In this document: in pieces, positions 23,486 through 32,939 of the stretch | How the letters are laid out: each line of letters starts with the position of its first letter | How positions within the stretch are numbered: the stretch's first letter is position 1 | Virus record (IMG/VR): IMGVR_UViG_3300007276_000011 | Location: 1 to 46,374 of that record | From: a virus | DNA: 46,374 bases | Reading direction: 5' to 3' (one strand) | The notes under the pieces: model-generated | What the model was told of the DNA's origin: nothing | The model's database searches: none | Seen by the model: the letters and a program-made list of their open reading frames with translations, nothing else | Program-made: the position numbers and the translations under genes

Positions 23486-23548
23486 ATGACTAACGAGAAT
23501 ATTAAAAATACTGCTTTGAATATGAATGCAGTGGTGAAATACCGATAA
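23486..23548 (+). CDS. Possible 20-residue peptide or gene remnant
   Basis: A short frame starts right after the holin stop with GGGAAGTGAA upstream and reads MTNENIKNTALNMNAVVKYR. It could be the 5' remnant of a gene disturbed by the HNH insertion downstream. Weak support. Confidence 0.25.
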   Translation: MTNENIKNTALNMNAVVKYR

Positions 23549-23563
23549 GCCATGAAAAAGTAA

Positions 23564-23579
23564 GCCCCAATCAAGGGGC
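23564..23579. terminator. Hairpin, left of the HNH gene
   Basis: GCCCC-AATCAA-GGGGC forms a perfect 5-bp stem. Read leftward it is followed by TTACTTTTT, so it can terminate the HNH transcript. It differs from the hairpin at 23898-23913 at one loop base. It covers the last codons of the HNH gene. Confidence 0.75.
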
Positions 23580-23885
23580 TAACCAATTCTTCTCTTTAAG
23601 CGTTTTTAGTCTGTGACAATTAGCGCATAAAGTTTGGTAATTATCAGGATGATTGTTATTTGAATTACCGTCAATGTGGTCTAAATCTAACTGGCAAGGA
23701 TGCTCAGGTTTAAAACCACATCTTTCACATAAACTATTTTTAAGAGTCTTATTGATTCTTTCTTTTTTACCATGTTTTGTCTTAGCGCATGAGCGGCAAT
23801 AACTGTTGTATAGTTGCCTACCATTAACTTTACTAATTCCATTTTTCTTGCACATGTTTCCACAAATGCATAACGGTCTTTTCAT
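23571..23885 (-). CDS. HNH endonuclease, free-standing
   Basis: A 104-residue HNH nuclease, probably a selfish homing element. The core is QLDLDHIDGNSNNNHPDNYQ (Asp69, His70) followed by LCANCHRLKT. Zinc would be held by CERC (53-56) and CANC (87-90); the N-terminus adds two more cysteine pairs (CICGNMC and CRSC). It lies alone between the convergent holin and tailspike genes, bounded by two nearly identical hairpins, which points to insertion into the terminator. Confidence 0.9.
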   Translation of the reverse strand: MKRPLCICGNMCKKNGISKVNGRQLYNSYCRSCAKTKHGKKERINKTLKNSLCERCGFKPEHPCQLDLDHIDGNSNNNHPDNYQTLCANCHRLKTLKEKNWLAP

Positions 23886-23897
23886 ATATGCTCCTTG

Positions 23898-23922
23898 GCC
23901 CCAATTAAGGGGCTTTATTTTT
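23898..23922. terminator. Terminator right of the HNH gene
   Basis: GCCCC-AATTAA-GGGGC (23898-23913) followed by TTTATTTTT is a good terminator for rightward transcripts. It overlaps the stop of the tailspike gene by two bases. It is 15/16 identical to 23564-23579. Confidence 0.8.
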
Positions 23923-26455
23923 ATGGGTTAGTTGAGATTGAACGCCAGTTAGCGCCGTTATACCTCCACCCTGTAGGTGTTCCGGTTGTGAATGAGCCGT
24001 TCCAACACACAAAGTACGGCGGGACAAGCGGTATTCCCACAGGTAAAGGATCGTTATTAATATGTGGGTTTACTACATTGTACGCGTTAAACCCTAAGAT
24101 TGTGGGGTATGTCTGAAAACCCGTTGTAGTATTCGTCGATATTGTATTACCAAACAAATCAAAGAATCCTTGGCTAGACACTGGAAATGCCACGTTACTG
24201 GCAAATACAAACTGCGCTACGTTTATAGTGTTATCTTTAACGCTTACTTTAGGTTTGTCGTTTACAGTATTATAAACACCCGTTGTTAAACCGTCATGAT
24301 ATACAATGTAGCCTATGTTACCTAGCGATGCGTCCCGATGTATGTCATTGTCTTTAATATCGTAATTCTTAACACCTCCAATCCAGTACACCGCAGCAGT
24401 ACCTATTGATGTAGCGCCTAAATTGTATTCATTACCTCTAGATTTAAAGTTTCTAACACCACCCACAGTAACCGCCCTGTATATTGATAGCGGCATATCC
24501 ACATTATTGTCATTAAATTTAACGAGCGCTTCTTCTGTCGAAGATGCGAACCACATTTGAAACTCCCATACAGATGCAGCGTTCTCTCTAGAAAAATAAT
24601 TATCACTTATATCAACTTTACCGCTGATAGTGGTATTTGAAAAAGCCGCGTTAGGCGCTAGACATATCGTAGCGGTTGTACCATCTTTAATAGTAAACTT
24701 GTTCCTACCCGTTACTGACATGCTTTTTATATTGATCATCGCGTCGCCGTCTCGGTTTATTACCGCTCCGGTGCTCGTGCCGCCGCGCGCCCATAAAACA
24801 CCGCTGTTACCTTCAATGCGTAAGTTTTCTATATTCACCGTTTGACCCGCTGTTGCTGCGACTGTCGCTGAGATTCTAAGAAACTGTGATGGTTTATCTG
24901 TCCCCGAACCTATCGCTTCCCCGTCCACTTCCGTTCCGTGGTCACTATAACATGTGTTATCTTTAATCAACATGTTTGTTAGGTTGTAGTTATAGTTCGT
25001 TGACGGGTTTGAACCACCTTGAGGTTGCAGACTAAAACCACCCAGCAAATTGTTAAATGTATTATTAACAATTTGCGTGTCGTTTGTGTTAGTTATAAAA
25101 CCTGAAATATCTCGGAACGTGTTGGCAGTTATCATCACAGCGCGACCTTGATCCGACTCTTGTACTAATTTAATAAATCCGTACCGGAAGTTATTACCGT
25201 GTATCAATAGTTCTTCGGTGGCTCCGTAAGTCATGCTCATTAATTGCCAACAATTATAAAAATCACAACCACTTACCTCTGAGCGATAAGTATTCATAGG
25301 GTCTGGGGTCGGTATCGTGAATGTTCTGTCGTCCGTAATAACTAGCCCAACTTCACAATGGTGTACTGGACAATCTATAAATTTAAAGCCTGTGGTACGA
25401 ATAGCTATGAAACCAGCTTCACCCGTCACAGTTGGAACACCGCGATTAAAGTAATTAGTAGGGTCTATCCAATTAGGAACCTTATTGTTTAAATCAGATT
25501 CTAGTTTTAACCCGTAAACTTTCACGTCGTCCGCTTCGATTGATGTCATCATACAGAACGGGAACAGCGGGCTAAAAGTTGCTGTGTCACATATTAAGCG
25601 AGCACCGTAACCGCGAATAGTTATGTTTTCTACTTTCGTAGTGAGCGTGCCAGCTTGTCCTTGGTTATATCTATCTAGCGTGTTCTCACCCTCTGGCAAC
25701 GGGCTTACAGTGCTAGTAATGTAAAAGTCTTTAGGTGGGTAAAGTATAACTGCGCCGTTACCTACGTTATTAGCGTACTCTACAGCCGCTACGTTAGCGC
25801 GCTGGATTGGTAAGTAATCATCAGTAGCTCCGTCACCCACAGCGCCAAACGCACAGACATTAAATTCTCCATTATCAATAATTAATTCTAGCTGCTTGCC
25901 ATTTGCCGCATTTAGAATGTCATAACCGTTGGCTGCCTTTCCGGTAACTACTTTAAACTTTGCGTAATCTCTTTCTGTGATATATATGAATCTACCAACC
26001 GTAAAATCGTATAGTGCAAGCTCGCTTATCATGTATGATTTTATTGCTATATTTTCATCCATAAAATCCTGAACGCTACCGCCATTATTATTAGAAATTA
26101 CGCTAGCTGAATTGTATGTTACTTGTTGATAGTCGGGAGCGCTTGGCACAGTTCCAGCAGTTACAATTTTACTTGGTGCACCCGCTCCGGTGTAAATCCA
26201 GCTATTGCCGTTTGCGTCAATTCCAACATCGTTAAATAGCTCGTATGCAAAACCATCCGCGAATGTGCCGACAACGCGAAAGCCGCGTGATTTATTCATC
26301 TCAAGAATTGCCGCTGCTATTTCAGTATTCCATCCATCAATCAAATATTGGTAGCTAGGTTTAGGCCCATTTCTTAACGTTGGTATTAGTGCGTTATCAT
26401 TGACTAGGCCGTCCAGTGATGCGGCATTAGCTTCTACATCTGCTATTTTTGACAT
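23921..26455 (-). CDS. Tailspike with pectate-lyase-like beta helix
   Basis: An 844-residue receptor-binding protein. The first 190 residues form a virion-binding part. At about 203 FGAVGDGATDDYLPIQRANV is the typical opening of a Pfam pectate lyase 3 (right-handed beta helix) domain. Repeated short strand segments with many Asn and Gly (GNNFRYG, ANTFRDIS, VNNTFNN) continue to about 790. The C-terminus ends in a small domain with WRYNGANWRSI. It may bind or cut host surface polysaccharide; catalytic residues cannot be named. Its neighbour upstream is the tip protein. Confidence 0.85.
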   Translation of the reverse strand: MSKIADVEANAASLDGLVNDNALIPTLRNGPKPSYQYLIDGWNTEIAAAILEMNKSRGFRVVGTFADGFAYELFNDVGIDANGNSWIYTGAGAPSKIVTAGTVPSAPDYQQVTYNSASVISNNNGGSVQDFMDENIAIKSYMISELALYDFTVGRFIYITERDYAKFKVVTGKAANGYDILNAANGKQLELIIDNGEFNVCAFGAVGDGATDDYLPIQRANVAAVEYANNVGNGAVILYPPKDFYITSTVSPLPEGENTLDRYNQGQAGTLTTKVENITIRGYGARLICDTATFSPLFPFCMMTSIEADDVKVYGLKLESDLNNKVPNWIDPTNYFNRGVPTVTGEAGFIAIRTTGFKFIDCPVHHCEVGLVITDDRTFTIPTPDPMNTYRSEVSGCDFYNCWQLMSMTYGATEELLIHGNNFRYGFIKLVQESDQGRAVMITANTFRDISGFITNTNDTQIVNNTFNNLLGGFSLQPQGGSNPSTNYNYNLTNMLIKDNTCYSDHGTEVDGEAIGSGTDKPSQFLRISATVAATAGQTVNIENLRIEGNSGVLWARGGTSTGAVINRDGDAMINIKSMSVTGRNKFTIKDGTTATICLAPNAAFSNTTISGKVDISDNYFSRENAASVWEFQMWFASSTEEALVKFNDNNVDMPLSIYRAVTVGGVRNFKSRGNEYNLGATSIGTAAVYWIGGVKNYDIKDNDIHRDASLGNIGYIVYHDGLTTGVYNTVNDKPKVSVKDNTINVAQFVFASNVAFPVSSQGFFDLFGNTISTNTTTGFQTYPTILGFNAYNVVNPHINNDPLPVGIPLVPPYFVCWNGSFTTGTPTGWRYNGANWRSISTNP

Positions 26456-26499
26456 TTTAAAATTCTCTTATTAATAAGTTTCTTTATTATAACTTAAAT

Positions 26500-28980
26500 T
26501 CAATCTGCTTCATAAATACGCTCGTCATAGCCTATCATGCTAATTTGAACATCATAACCCGCAGTTTCTCGCTCCATCACACGCCAGCGTCTATTTATAG
26601 TGTTGTTAATTTCTGTGATGTAGTAACGACTACCCATGCGACCCCCTTCAAAACCTTCAAGATAAACTTGAGATAAATCACCGCATGTAAAACTATTATT
26701 AGATGACGCAGTTACAGTTTGCGGGCCCACCGCCTCTCCTAGCGCATTAGTGTAATAAACTTGGTAAGTTTTGCCACTTTGTAATTCAAGCTCTTCACGA
26801 ACTGTCGCAGTACCACCGCTAACCGATAGAATCTCACCGCCCCATGCGTCACCGCCTTCATATACTTCATTATACAAAACGACAGCACCACGCTCTAAAA
26901 ATCTGTGTGCATCGATAAATGTATCTGATAAAGTCCAGCGCTGATATAGCATTCTTCGTATCTCAAGTTCAGCGCGATTAGTTGCGTTAACCAAGCTTTG
27001 ACAGCCTGATAAAACAACCTCTTTAGCATTTGCACCGGCTACATCTTGAATAGTGCCAGCAGCATCGATAGAGCGATAAATGTAAGCTTTCTTGTTTATT
27101 TCGCGGTTAATGTATTCAATTTGAACGCTGTCGTACTCGCCATTTACAAAGCTAGATCTAGATATTGAATAATTGCGGTCTGACTCTGCCGCCAAATCAG
27201 CGCGACTTAACAGTGCCGAATTAAACGGAGCAGCCTCATCACGCCAGAATCTAATTTGTTGACCGTCCCAGTATTTATATACGCGCGCTACATTTAAGAT
27301 GGTATCCAGCACCGTGCCTACACCATTGCTCGCATCATCAAATGTATAATCAAACGTTTTTAGGTTTTCAGGCAGTGAATCAGCTATAGTGTAAAGCTCA
27401 TCAAGATTAAGAATGCTAACGTCTTGATTGTAGAAGTCGCGCCAAACAAACAAAACTGCATCAGCGAAGTTACGGCTTGGCGCATCAGCTAGTATTGTTT
27501 GCGTTGATTTGTCATAACTTGGCATCATAATTTGACCGCCGACAAGATTTATTTTGTTATCAACGCCTGAGCCTGTCGGGATTTGCGTTGTCGGCATTTT
27601 AACGGATAGCATTGTGCCGCCGTCTGGGAAAGAATAATCACCCAGCTCTTGTATACAGTAAACAGCATCCAGCGTTGGTATGTCTGGGTCACTTGTGTTC
27701 TGCGATGCTTCGTTTGTACGCTTAATCTCAAACTCATACCAAGAGCGGCCAATTGTAGGAGTTACAGTAAATGTTTCATAAACGGCGTCTACAGTGTCAT
27801 CGGTATACGTAACATTAAAAGACTGCTCGTTACCTGTTCTAGCGCCACCTTTAGAATCAAGCTCATACACCACTACGTTGATTGGCACTTCTTTTTTTAG
27901 ACCTCTGTCAAATTTGATATTAAAAAATAGCTTTTCACATTCAGTCGGGCATGAGAAAGGGCCTATTGTATTATCTAGTTTATTGGTGAAAGTGTAGGGG
28001 CCTGAGTAGTCACTACTATCAGAGTAAGGCCCGTTAAAGTCTACTACTATAACCTGATATTCAGTGCCATTTAATGTTATTGATGATATCTTCCCAGTGC
28101 CTGCAACAAATTCTGGCACTGGCGGCCCGCCATTACTTATAGATGCTGTATATGCCAGCTTTATGTTTTCATTACCAGCGTCAAAAGATGCTTTTAATAG
28201 ATCAGATTGCGAGTCTTGAGCTAAGTAAGTCTCAAAAATACCTCCAGCATAGTTAGAATTTGTTGCACTCTCTGTGCATGAATACGTTGCACCGTCACTG
28301 CCCTCATTCGTACCCTTTATTATTTGCCCGTCAACCTCATCAACTTTTTGCCCTATGCGATAGCTTGGTATCGTTGTTACGCCAACAACAGGATAGTACA
28401 AAGCTGTTGCTGCTGTGCCGAATTTCGCTATATTTGTGTTTCCAGCTTGAATTGTTGCCCCATCTAAAACGCCAGTACATACTTCAAAATACTGCTCTGA
28501 TTGCTTTATATTATCTTGATAATACTCAATTGCTTGCCCTATTAAATCTGGGTATATAACAGGGCTGCCAACAACTAGCGGGCGCTGAGAGTAAGCGCGT
28601 GAAACGTTTGTTTGTGACGAGTAAGTATTGTTTGGACTTGTTTGCTCGCCATTAGATCCGATATCTGGCGTTAAAAGCTCAAATATTTTTCCTATTTCAT
28701 CAAACATTCCGGTCACAAACGGCGTTAAGAAGTTTCCGAAGTTCTTCATAAACCCCTTAACTTCATGCGTTACAGTTACGCTGTCCTTGTCACTTATAAC
28801 CTCAAACATCATGGGGCTGTAGGGAGGTACTAGCCTGTCATTTAAGTGTATCGTTATTTTGCTGGGGTCAATCTTATCGAATTTAAATTTAACAGCATCA
28901 ATAACGCGCATTGGCTCGGTTATAGGGTAAACCTCTGGCGCTCTTAATTTTAATTGATCTTGTATAATCAGCCTAGCCAT
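26500..28980 (-). CDS. Tail tip attachment protein, TipJ/lambda J-like
   Basis: An 826-residue central tip protein. The N-terminal region (about 20-95, with PMMFEVISDKDSVTVTHEVK) and the segment RAYSQRPLVVGSPVIYPDLI (about 130-150) are typical of TipJ-family host specificity proteins. The middle is beta-rich, and residues about 535-760 carry the phage tail baseplate-hub-like region. It overlaps the NlpC-type gene by 8 bases, in the lambda order K-J. It has no long fibre extension at the C-terminus, so the separate tailspike probably contacts the receptor. Confidence 0.88.
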   Translation of the reverse strand: MARLIIQDQLKLRAPEVYPITEPMRVIDAVKFKFDKIDPSKITIHLNDRLVPPYSPMMFEVISDKDSVTVTHEVKGFMKNFGNFLTPFVTGMFDEIGKIFELLTPDIGSNGEQTSPNNTYSSQTNVSRAYSQRPLVVGSPVIYPDLIGQAIEYYQDNIKQSEQYFEVCTGVLDGATIQAGNTNIAKFGTAATALYYPVVGVTTIPSYRIGQKVDEVDGQIIKGTNEGSDGATYSCTESATNSNYAGGIFETYLAQDSQSDLLKASFDAGNENIKLAYTASISNGGPPVPEFVAGTGKISSITLNGTEYQVIVVDFNGPYSDSSDYSGPYTFTNKLDNTIGPFSCPTECEKLFFNIKFDRGLKKEVPINVVVYELDSKGGARTGNEQSFNVTYTDDTVDAVYETFTVTPTIGRSWYEFEIKRTNEASQNTSDPDIPTLDAVYCIQELGDYSFPDGGTMLSVKMPTTQIPTGSGVDNKINLVGGQIMMPSYDKSTQTILADAPSRNFADAVLFVWRDFYNQDVSILNLDELYTIADSLPENLKTFDYTFDDASNGVGTVLDTILNVARVYKYWDGQQIRFWRDEAAPFNSALLSRADLAAESDRNYSISRSSFVNGEYDSVQIEYINREINKKAYIYRSIDAAGTIQDVAGANAKEVVLSGCQSLVNATNRAELEIRRMLYQRWTLSDTFIDAHRFLERGAVVLYNEVYEGGDAWGGEILSVSGGTATVREELELQSGKTYQVYYTNALGEAVGPQTVTASSNNSFTCGDLSQVYLEGFEGGRMGSRYYITEINNTINRRWRVMERETAGYDVQISMIGYDERIYEAD

Positions 28981-29383
28981 TAATTACCTCGTGAAATGTT
29001 ACGTTTTTATATGCTTTTGATAGCACGCTGATTGAATGTATTTCAACTTTCCCGCCATCCGTTTCATTGCCGCGAGCGTGTAATACCTGTTGATTTCCAA
29101 AACATATTCCAATATGCACCGCCTGCATAGAGTTATCGTAGAAAGTCACCATCGCTCCATTTGTCCACTTGCCAACTTGCCACCATACTCGTTTGGTTTC
29201 TCTGCGCCAAATGCTATTAAATGCAAACCCTTCTTTGTACCCTGTGGCCTGTGGTAATTCAACACCTTCAACCATTCTTTTGTATAGCTTAACTAACCCA
29301 TAGCAATCAACCGCATCAACTGTATCAGCGCGGTTTACCCACGGTTTGCCAATCATTAAATTAATAAATTCTAGCTGCTGCAT
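28973..29383 (-). CDS. NlpC/P60 tail peptidase, lambda K-like
   Basis: A 136-residue protein with an NlpC/P60-type catalytic triad: VDAVDCYGLV gives Cys27, AVHIGICFG gives His90 and QVLHARG gives His102. Short phage versions sit at the tail tip and probably cut peptidoglycan during DNA entry. It overlaps the tip gene and is coupled to the DUF1833-like gene upstream by a one-base overlap. The lambda tail order supports the role. Confidence 0.88.
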   Translation of the reverse strand: MQQLEFINLMIGKPWVNRADTVDAVDCYGLVKLYKRMVEGVELPQATGYKEGFAFNSIWRRETKRVWWQVGKWTNGAMVTFYDNSMQAVHIGICFGNQQVLHARGNETDGGKVEIHSISVLSKAYKNVTFHEVING

Positions 29384-29886
29384 TATAGCCCCTTTAGACC
29401 AATGTAAATAGATGGGTCAAATATCTTGTTAACCTTGGTTTGTTTCTCAAGATTTTCAGTTGTCAGTGACAGTTTAACTTGTCTTGCTCCAGCGGTGAAA
29501 TTAGACATGTACGCAGAGTAGTCGTAAAGCGCGTCTCGCTCGCCCTCCAAGTACGTCAAAAATCTGACAGTAACAGATTCAAACGTTGGTGAATTATCAA
29601 GCTTGCGTATTTTGCTAACAACCTCAAATCCCACTCGGTCGAATGACACCTCGCCTTTATCAACATCATCGCTTGATAGTATTGATTGCTCAGGAATTGA
29701 CGCGGCACAACCTGTAAACTCTTTTATTTCACTGTCAACGTAAAAATCTAGGTTATCAGATTGGTCAATCACAAATCTAAATTCACCAATTGTCGGGCTG
29801 CTAATAATGAATGCATTATAAACAATCTTTTCAGAATCTTGCGTTACGTAAAACTGCTTTAATTCGTCATTCATTGTTTGGGCCAC
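29383..29886 (-). CDS. Minor tail protein, DUF1833-like
   Basis: A 167-residue beta-rich protein in the position of lambda L. The pattern FIISSPTIGEFRFVIDQSDN near residue 25 and KLSLTTENLEKQ near the end recall the DUF1833 phage tail family. It would form part of the tail tip complex that links tube and central tip protein. It overlaps the upstream tail gene by 16 bases. Confidence 0.75.
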   Translation of the reverse strand: MAQTMNDELKQFYVTQDSEKIVYNAFIISSPTIGEFRFVIDQSDNLDFYVDSEIKEFTGCAASIPEQSILSSDDVDKGEVSFDRVGFEVVSKIRKLDNSPTFESVTVRFLTYLEGERDALYDYSAYMSNFTAGARQVKLSLTTENLEKQTKVNKIFDPSIYIGLKGL

Positions 29887-30347
29887 CTTTCGTTTACTGC
29901 AATATCAAGCGGGTCATAAAAATCATTAGCAATTAGGTAATCCCAATAGTCATCTTTTTCTTGGTCTGTGCTATTTTCCCACCCTTGTAATAATTTATCA
30001 GCGTAGATAGTGCCTGAGTATGTGTAATATCCTTTACTTTCCGTAGGGCTTAACGGAATATCTTTCCATGTGCATGCATACTCATTAAATCCACCCTCAG
30101 TTTTTAGCGTCATTTTAAACTGTGTAGCATCGTCAACACCCTCAAGCCATAACGCCATTAGCTGGGTTTTTTCGTACGGAATCAAAAACGACACATCAAA
30201 ATAAACAGTAGAGCTATCGCGCTTTTTGCGGGTTAGCATTTTACCGTCAAAGTTCTCACGTGCGTCATATTTTTGCTGCGTACTGCGTTTTTTACCGACA
30301 AGTGGCGCAGGTAATAAATCGTGTGGATAATCTATTGGGACTGGCAT
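29871..30347 (-). CDS. Minor tail protein, lambda M-like position
   Basis: A 158-residue protein directly after the tape measure gene. Sequence such as VYFDVSFLIPYEKTQLMALW and GYYTYSGTIYADKLL suggests the beta-rich fold of distal tail proteins. It probably joins the end of the tail tube to the tip. The assignment rests on gene order; no signature motif is certain. Confidence 0.7.
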   Translation of the reverse strand: MPVPIDYPHDLLPAPLVGKKRSTQQKYDARENFDGKMLTRKKRDSSTVYFDVSFLIPYEKTQLMALWLEGVDDATQFKMTLKTEGGFNEYACTWKDIPLSPTESKGYYTYSGTIYADKLLQGWENSTDQEKDDYWDYLIANDFYDPLDIAVNERWPKQ

Positions 30348-30350
30348 TTA

Positions 30351-32939
30351 TTACCTCTTTGCATTGTTTGAGTAGTTGCCGCCTGACTTCATTGCATTAT
30401 ACATGCTGCCGCGCCCTTTTTGTAACTTACCCGCTTCATTGCCAATTTCAACTTTTGCAATGTTAGTTGCTTGGTCTTGCGTTACGTAAACCTGGTACGG
30501 CGTATAGTTATTGACTTGTACAGTCATGCTACCACCGCCACCGCCCATTTTATCCGCCGGTATAACCTCGCCATTCTCCCCTGGTATCATTGAAAGCTTG
30601 CCTAAGTTATCCTTGTAAAACTCAGGTTTACCCTTTTCACCCACGCGATACATAGAGCCAGCGCTTACAGGACCACCAAATTCACGGCCGCCACTGCTCG
30701 CCATCATTTTTGATATTGCCATCGTGCCAAGCAATGCCGCGCCACCAATTAACGCAGCAGAGCCAAAACTAAACGTTGACGTTAGGGCTGCTGCTGGAGC
30801 TGCTGCCGTTGCCGTAGTTGCCGCCGCTGTTACCGTGCTTGCTGTAGCTGTTTGTTGAGCTGCAACGCCAGTTGCTGTTGTTGATAGTATGTTTGCTTTT
30901 TCAGATGCTGCTAGTACATTGCCAAGCATCTGATTTTTAACCATTTCAACTCCGTATTGTACTGCCGCGCCAATTAGCTGGGTAAGCATTGTATTGGCAA
31001 GACCTCGAAGTGCATCTTCCCCATCTTTTGCACCCGTGACAACTTGCGCCATCGTGCCAGCTATTTGAGTGTCAAGATTGCCAAAAGCATTTTCTAAAAA
31101 CTCGCTGGTGCCTCCTTGTATTTGTTTTAATGCCTCTGACTCTTCGAGTGCTAACTGCTCGCGCCTTTCTTTGTAAGTGCCGCGTATTTCAATTCCTTGC
31201 TCTTCTGCTTCTCTCAGTAGTTCAAGCTCTCGCTCGTAACGCGCCTTTATCTCTTCCTCGTCAGTTAAGCCAACGCTTTGAACTTGAGTTGTTAGCGTTG
31301 CTTTGCGTTGATCGTCTTTTTGCGTGCTGTCGCTACTTTCTTTATCAAAGAATGCATCAAGCGAGTCGTTAACGTCATCTATTGATTTTTTATAGGCTTC
31401 GTTATCTTTTGCAGCTTGTTTTGTTGCTTCTGCATCAGCTTCAATTGCCATCTTTTTATCGTATAGCGTTAGTATTTGCTCTTTGCTAGCTTCGTCAGCA
31501 CCTTGCATTTGAAGCCTAAAAGAAAGAGCTGCTCTTTCACCATCTTTAAGCGCAACTATCTGCTCAACTAGTGCCAGAGTCATTTCTGCAATAGATCCTC
31601 TTGCCGCGCTTATTTTTTCATTACTGTTTTCAATTGCGTCGCCATTTCCATTTAACGCCAGCTTTAACCCGTTAGCTCCATCTGTTGCTTGCTTTGACGC
31701 TACAAAGTGCGTAACCATGCCAGAGGTTAGCTTTGTTAGTTTTTCGTTTGAGTAGCCGTAAGCGGATGCCAAGTCTTCCGTTACGTTTTGCAGTGACTTT
31801 ATTGAGCCTGCATCGCCTTTCTTTATTACGTCTGACATGGCTAAACCAAGATCGAGTGCTTCAAGCCTAGTTATTTTAAATTTCTTTGCTATCCGATCTA
31901 AATCGGTAGTCAAGTAACTTGCAGACGAGCCAAGTTTCAGCGACTTTCCTGAAATAGCCTCAGCTACATCATCCATATTGCCGCCAATATCATTAGCCAC
32001 ACTTTCAGTTAGAGACCTTATCTCTTCAAATGTTGATTTATATGCTTTTGACGTTTTCTCTGCGGACTCTATTATTGCTTTTGCTGAGTTCTTTACTATC
32101 TCATTCTGACTTAATATTGCCTCTGCTAATTTTATCTTAGCTAACTGTTCGCTTACCTTATTTAGCTCTCTAAGTTCGTCGGTGTAGTTTATTAGCCCGT
32201 TTGCACCAATAGTCATTACAGCTTTAACTTGCTCGATGGCCTTCTCTAGCATTTGTGCTGTTGTCTTGGTGTTAGACATCGCCGTTATTAGCCCGCCAAG
32301 TATTGCAACAACAGCACCTATAGCCCCAGCAGCAGCACCCATACCAACCATCATTTGAGGGAATTGCTGAGCAAATATTATAGCTGCGCTAGTTCCCATT
32401 TGAGCCTGAACTGCAACATCTTGTATTTGGTATGATAGGTTGGTCATTTGAAAAGATGATTTATTAGCGGCTTTCCCCGCATTACTTACCGCCGTCGCAA
32501 CCTTGCTAACCTTTGGTACTGCGCTAGTTGTTCTTGATTGCATTTCATCAAAAGAGCTATTCAGCTTAGCGAGAGATTTGTCAGCCATCGCTTCAAGGTT
32601 TTGCTTGAGTAGGTCAGCACTTGATGATGCAGCAACAAAAGAGTTTTTAGCGCTAATCTTGGCTCTCTCAAAGCTTTTCTCAGCCTCACTTGCCAAGGTT
32701 CTGTATTGCTGAGTTTGCTTTGTTAGTATACTGCCGTTAGCGTCTATTACTTGACCAAGTGAATTAATAGTTTTACCAGCGGACTTTTGCGCAGCCTCAA
32801 ACCTTCTTATTGCCTTATCGGCAGCATCAAAAGATTTGACTTGATTGCTTATACTTTTGTCAACGATTGACTCAGCTTTCAACATAGATGAGGTTTCAAC
32901 CTCTACGTCATACCTAATCGAGCCTAAGTTCTCAGCCAT
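30351..32939 (-). CDS. Tape measure protein
   Basis: An 862-residue protein that sets tail length and is ejected with the DNA. The first 240 residues are helical and end in a hydrophobic stretch (MMVGMGAAAGAIGAVVAILG). Long charged coiled-coil-like regions follow (about 480-590), then an Ala/Thr-rich segment (about 675-735). The C-terminal GREFGGPVSAGSMYRVGEKG motif is typical of lambda-type tape measures. At about 1.5 angstrom per residue a tail near 130 nm is expected. It overlaps the chaperone gene by 8 bases. Confidence 0.92.
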   Translation of the reverse strand: MAENLGSIRYDVEVETSSMLKAESIVDKSISNQVKSFDAADKAIRRFEAAQKSAGKTINSLGQVIDANGSILTKQTQQYRTLASEAEKSFERAKISAKNSFVAASSSADLLKQNLEAMADKSLAKLNSSFDEMQSRTTSAVPKVSKVATAVSNAGKAANKSSFQMTNLSYQIQDVAVQAQMGTSAAIIFAQQFPQMMVGMGAAAGAIGAVVAILGGLITAMSNTKTTAQMLEKAIEQVKAVMTIGANGLINYTDELRELNKVSEQLAKIKLAEAILSQNEIVKNSAKAIIESAEKTSKAYKSTFEEIRSLTESVANDIGGNMDDVAEAISGKSLKLGSSASYLTTDLDRIAKKFKITRLEALDLGLAMSDVIKKGDAGSIKSLQNVTEDLASAYGYSNEKLTKLTSGMVTHFVASKQATDGANGLKLALNGNGDAIENSNEKISAARGSIAEMTLALVEQIVALKDGERAALSFRLQMQGADEASKEQILTLYDKKMAIEADAEATKQAAKDNEAYKKSIDDVNDSLDAFFDKESSDSTQKDDQRKATLTTQVQSVGLTDEEEIKARYERELELLREAEEQGIEIRGTYKERREQLALEESEALKQIQGGTSEFLENAFGNLDTQIAGTMAQVVTGAKDGEDALRGLANTMLTQLIGAAVQYGVEMVKNQMLGNVLAASEKANILSTTATGVAAQQTATASTVTAAATTATAAAPAAALTSTFSFGSAALIGGAALLGTMAISKMMASSGGREFGGPVSAGSMYRVGEKGKPEFYKDNLGKLSMIPGENGEVIPADKMGGGGGSMTVQVNNYTPYQVYVTQDQATNIAKVEIGNEAGKLQKGRGSMYNAMKSGGNYSNNAKR

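Noticed and set aside
27649-28559. Several plus-strand frames of 67-99 residues
   Set aside because: All are shadows inside the tip protein gene, which has a recognisable family match over the region.
32932-32939. Programmed frameshift between tail chaperone and an extended product
   Set aside because: No second frame of useful length and no slippery site near the end of the chaperone gene was found by eye.
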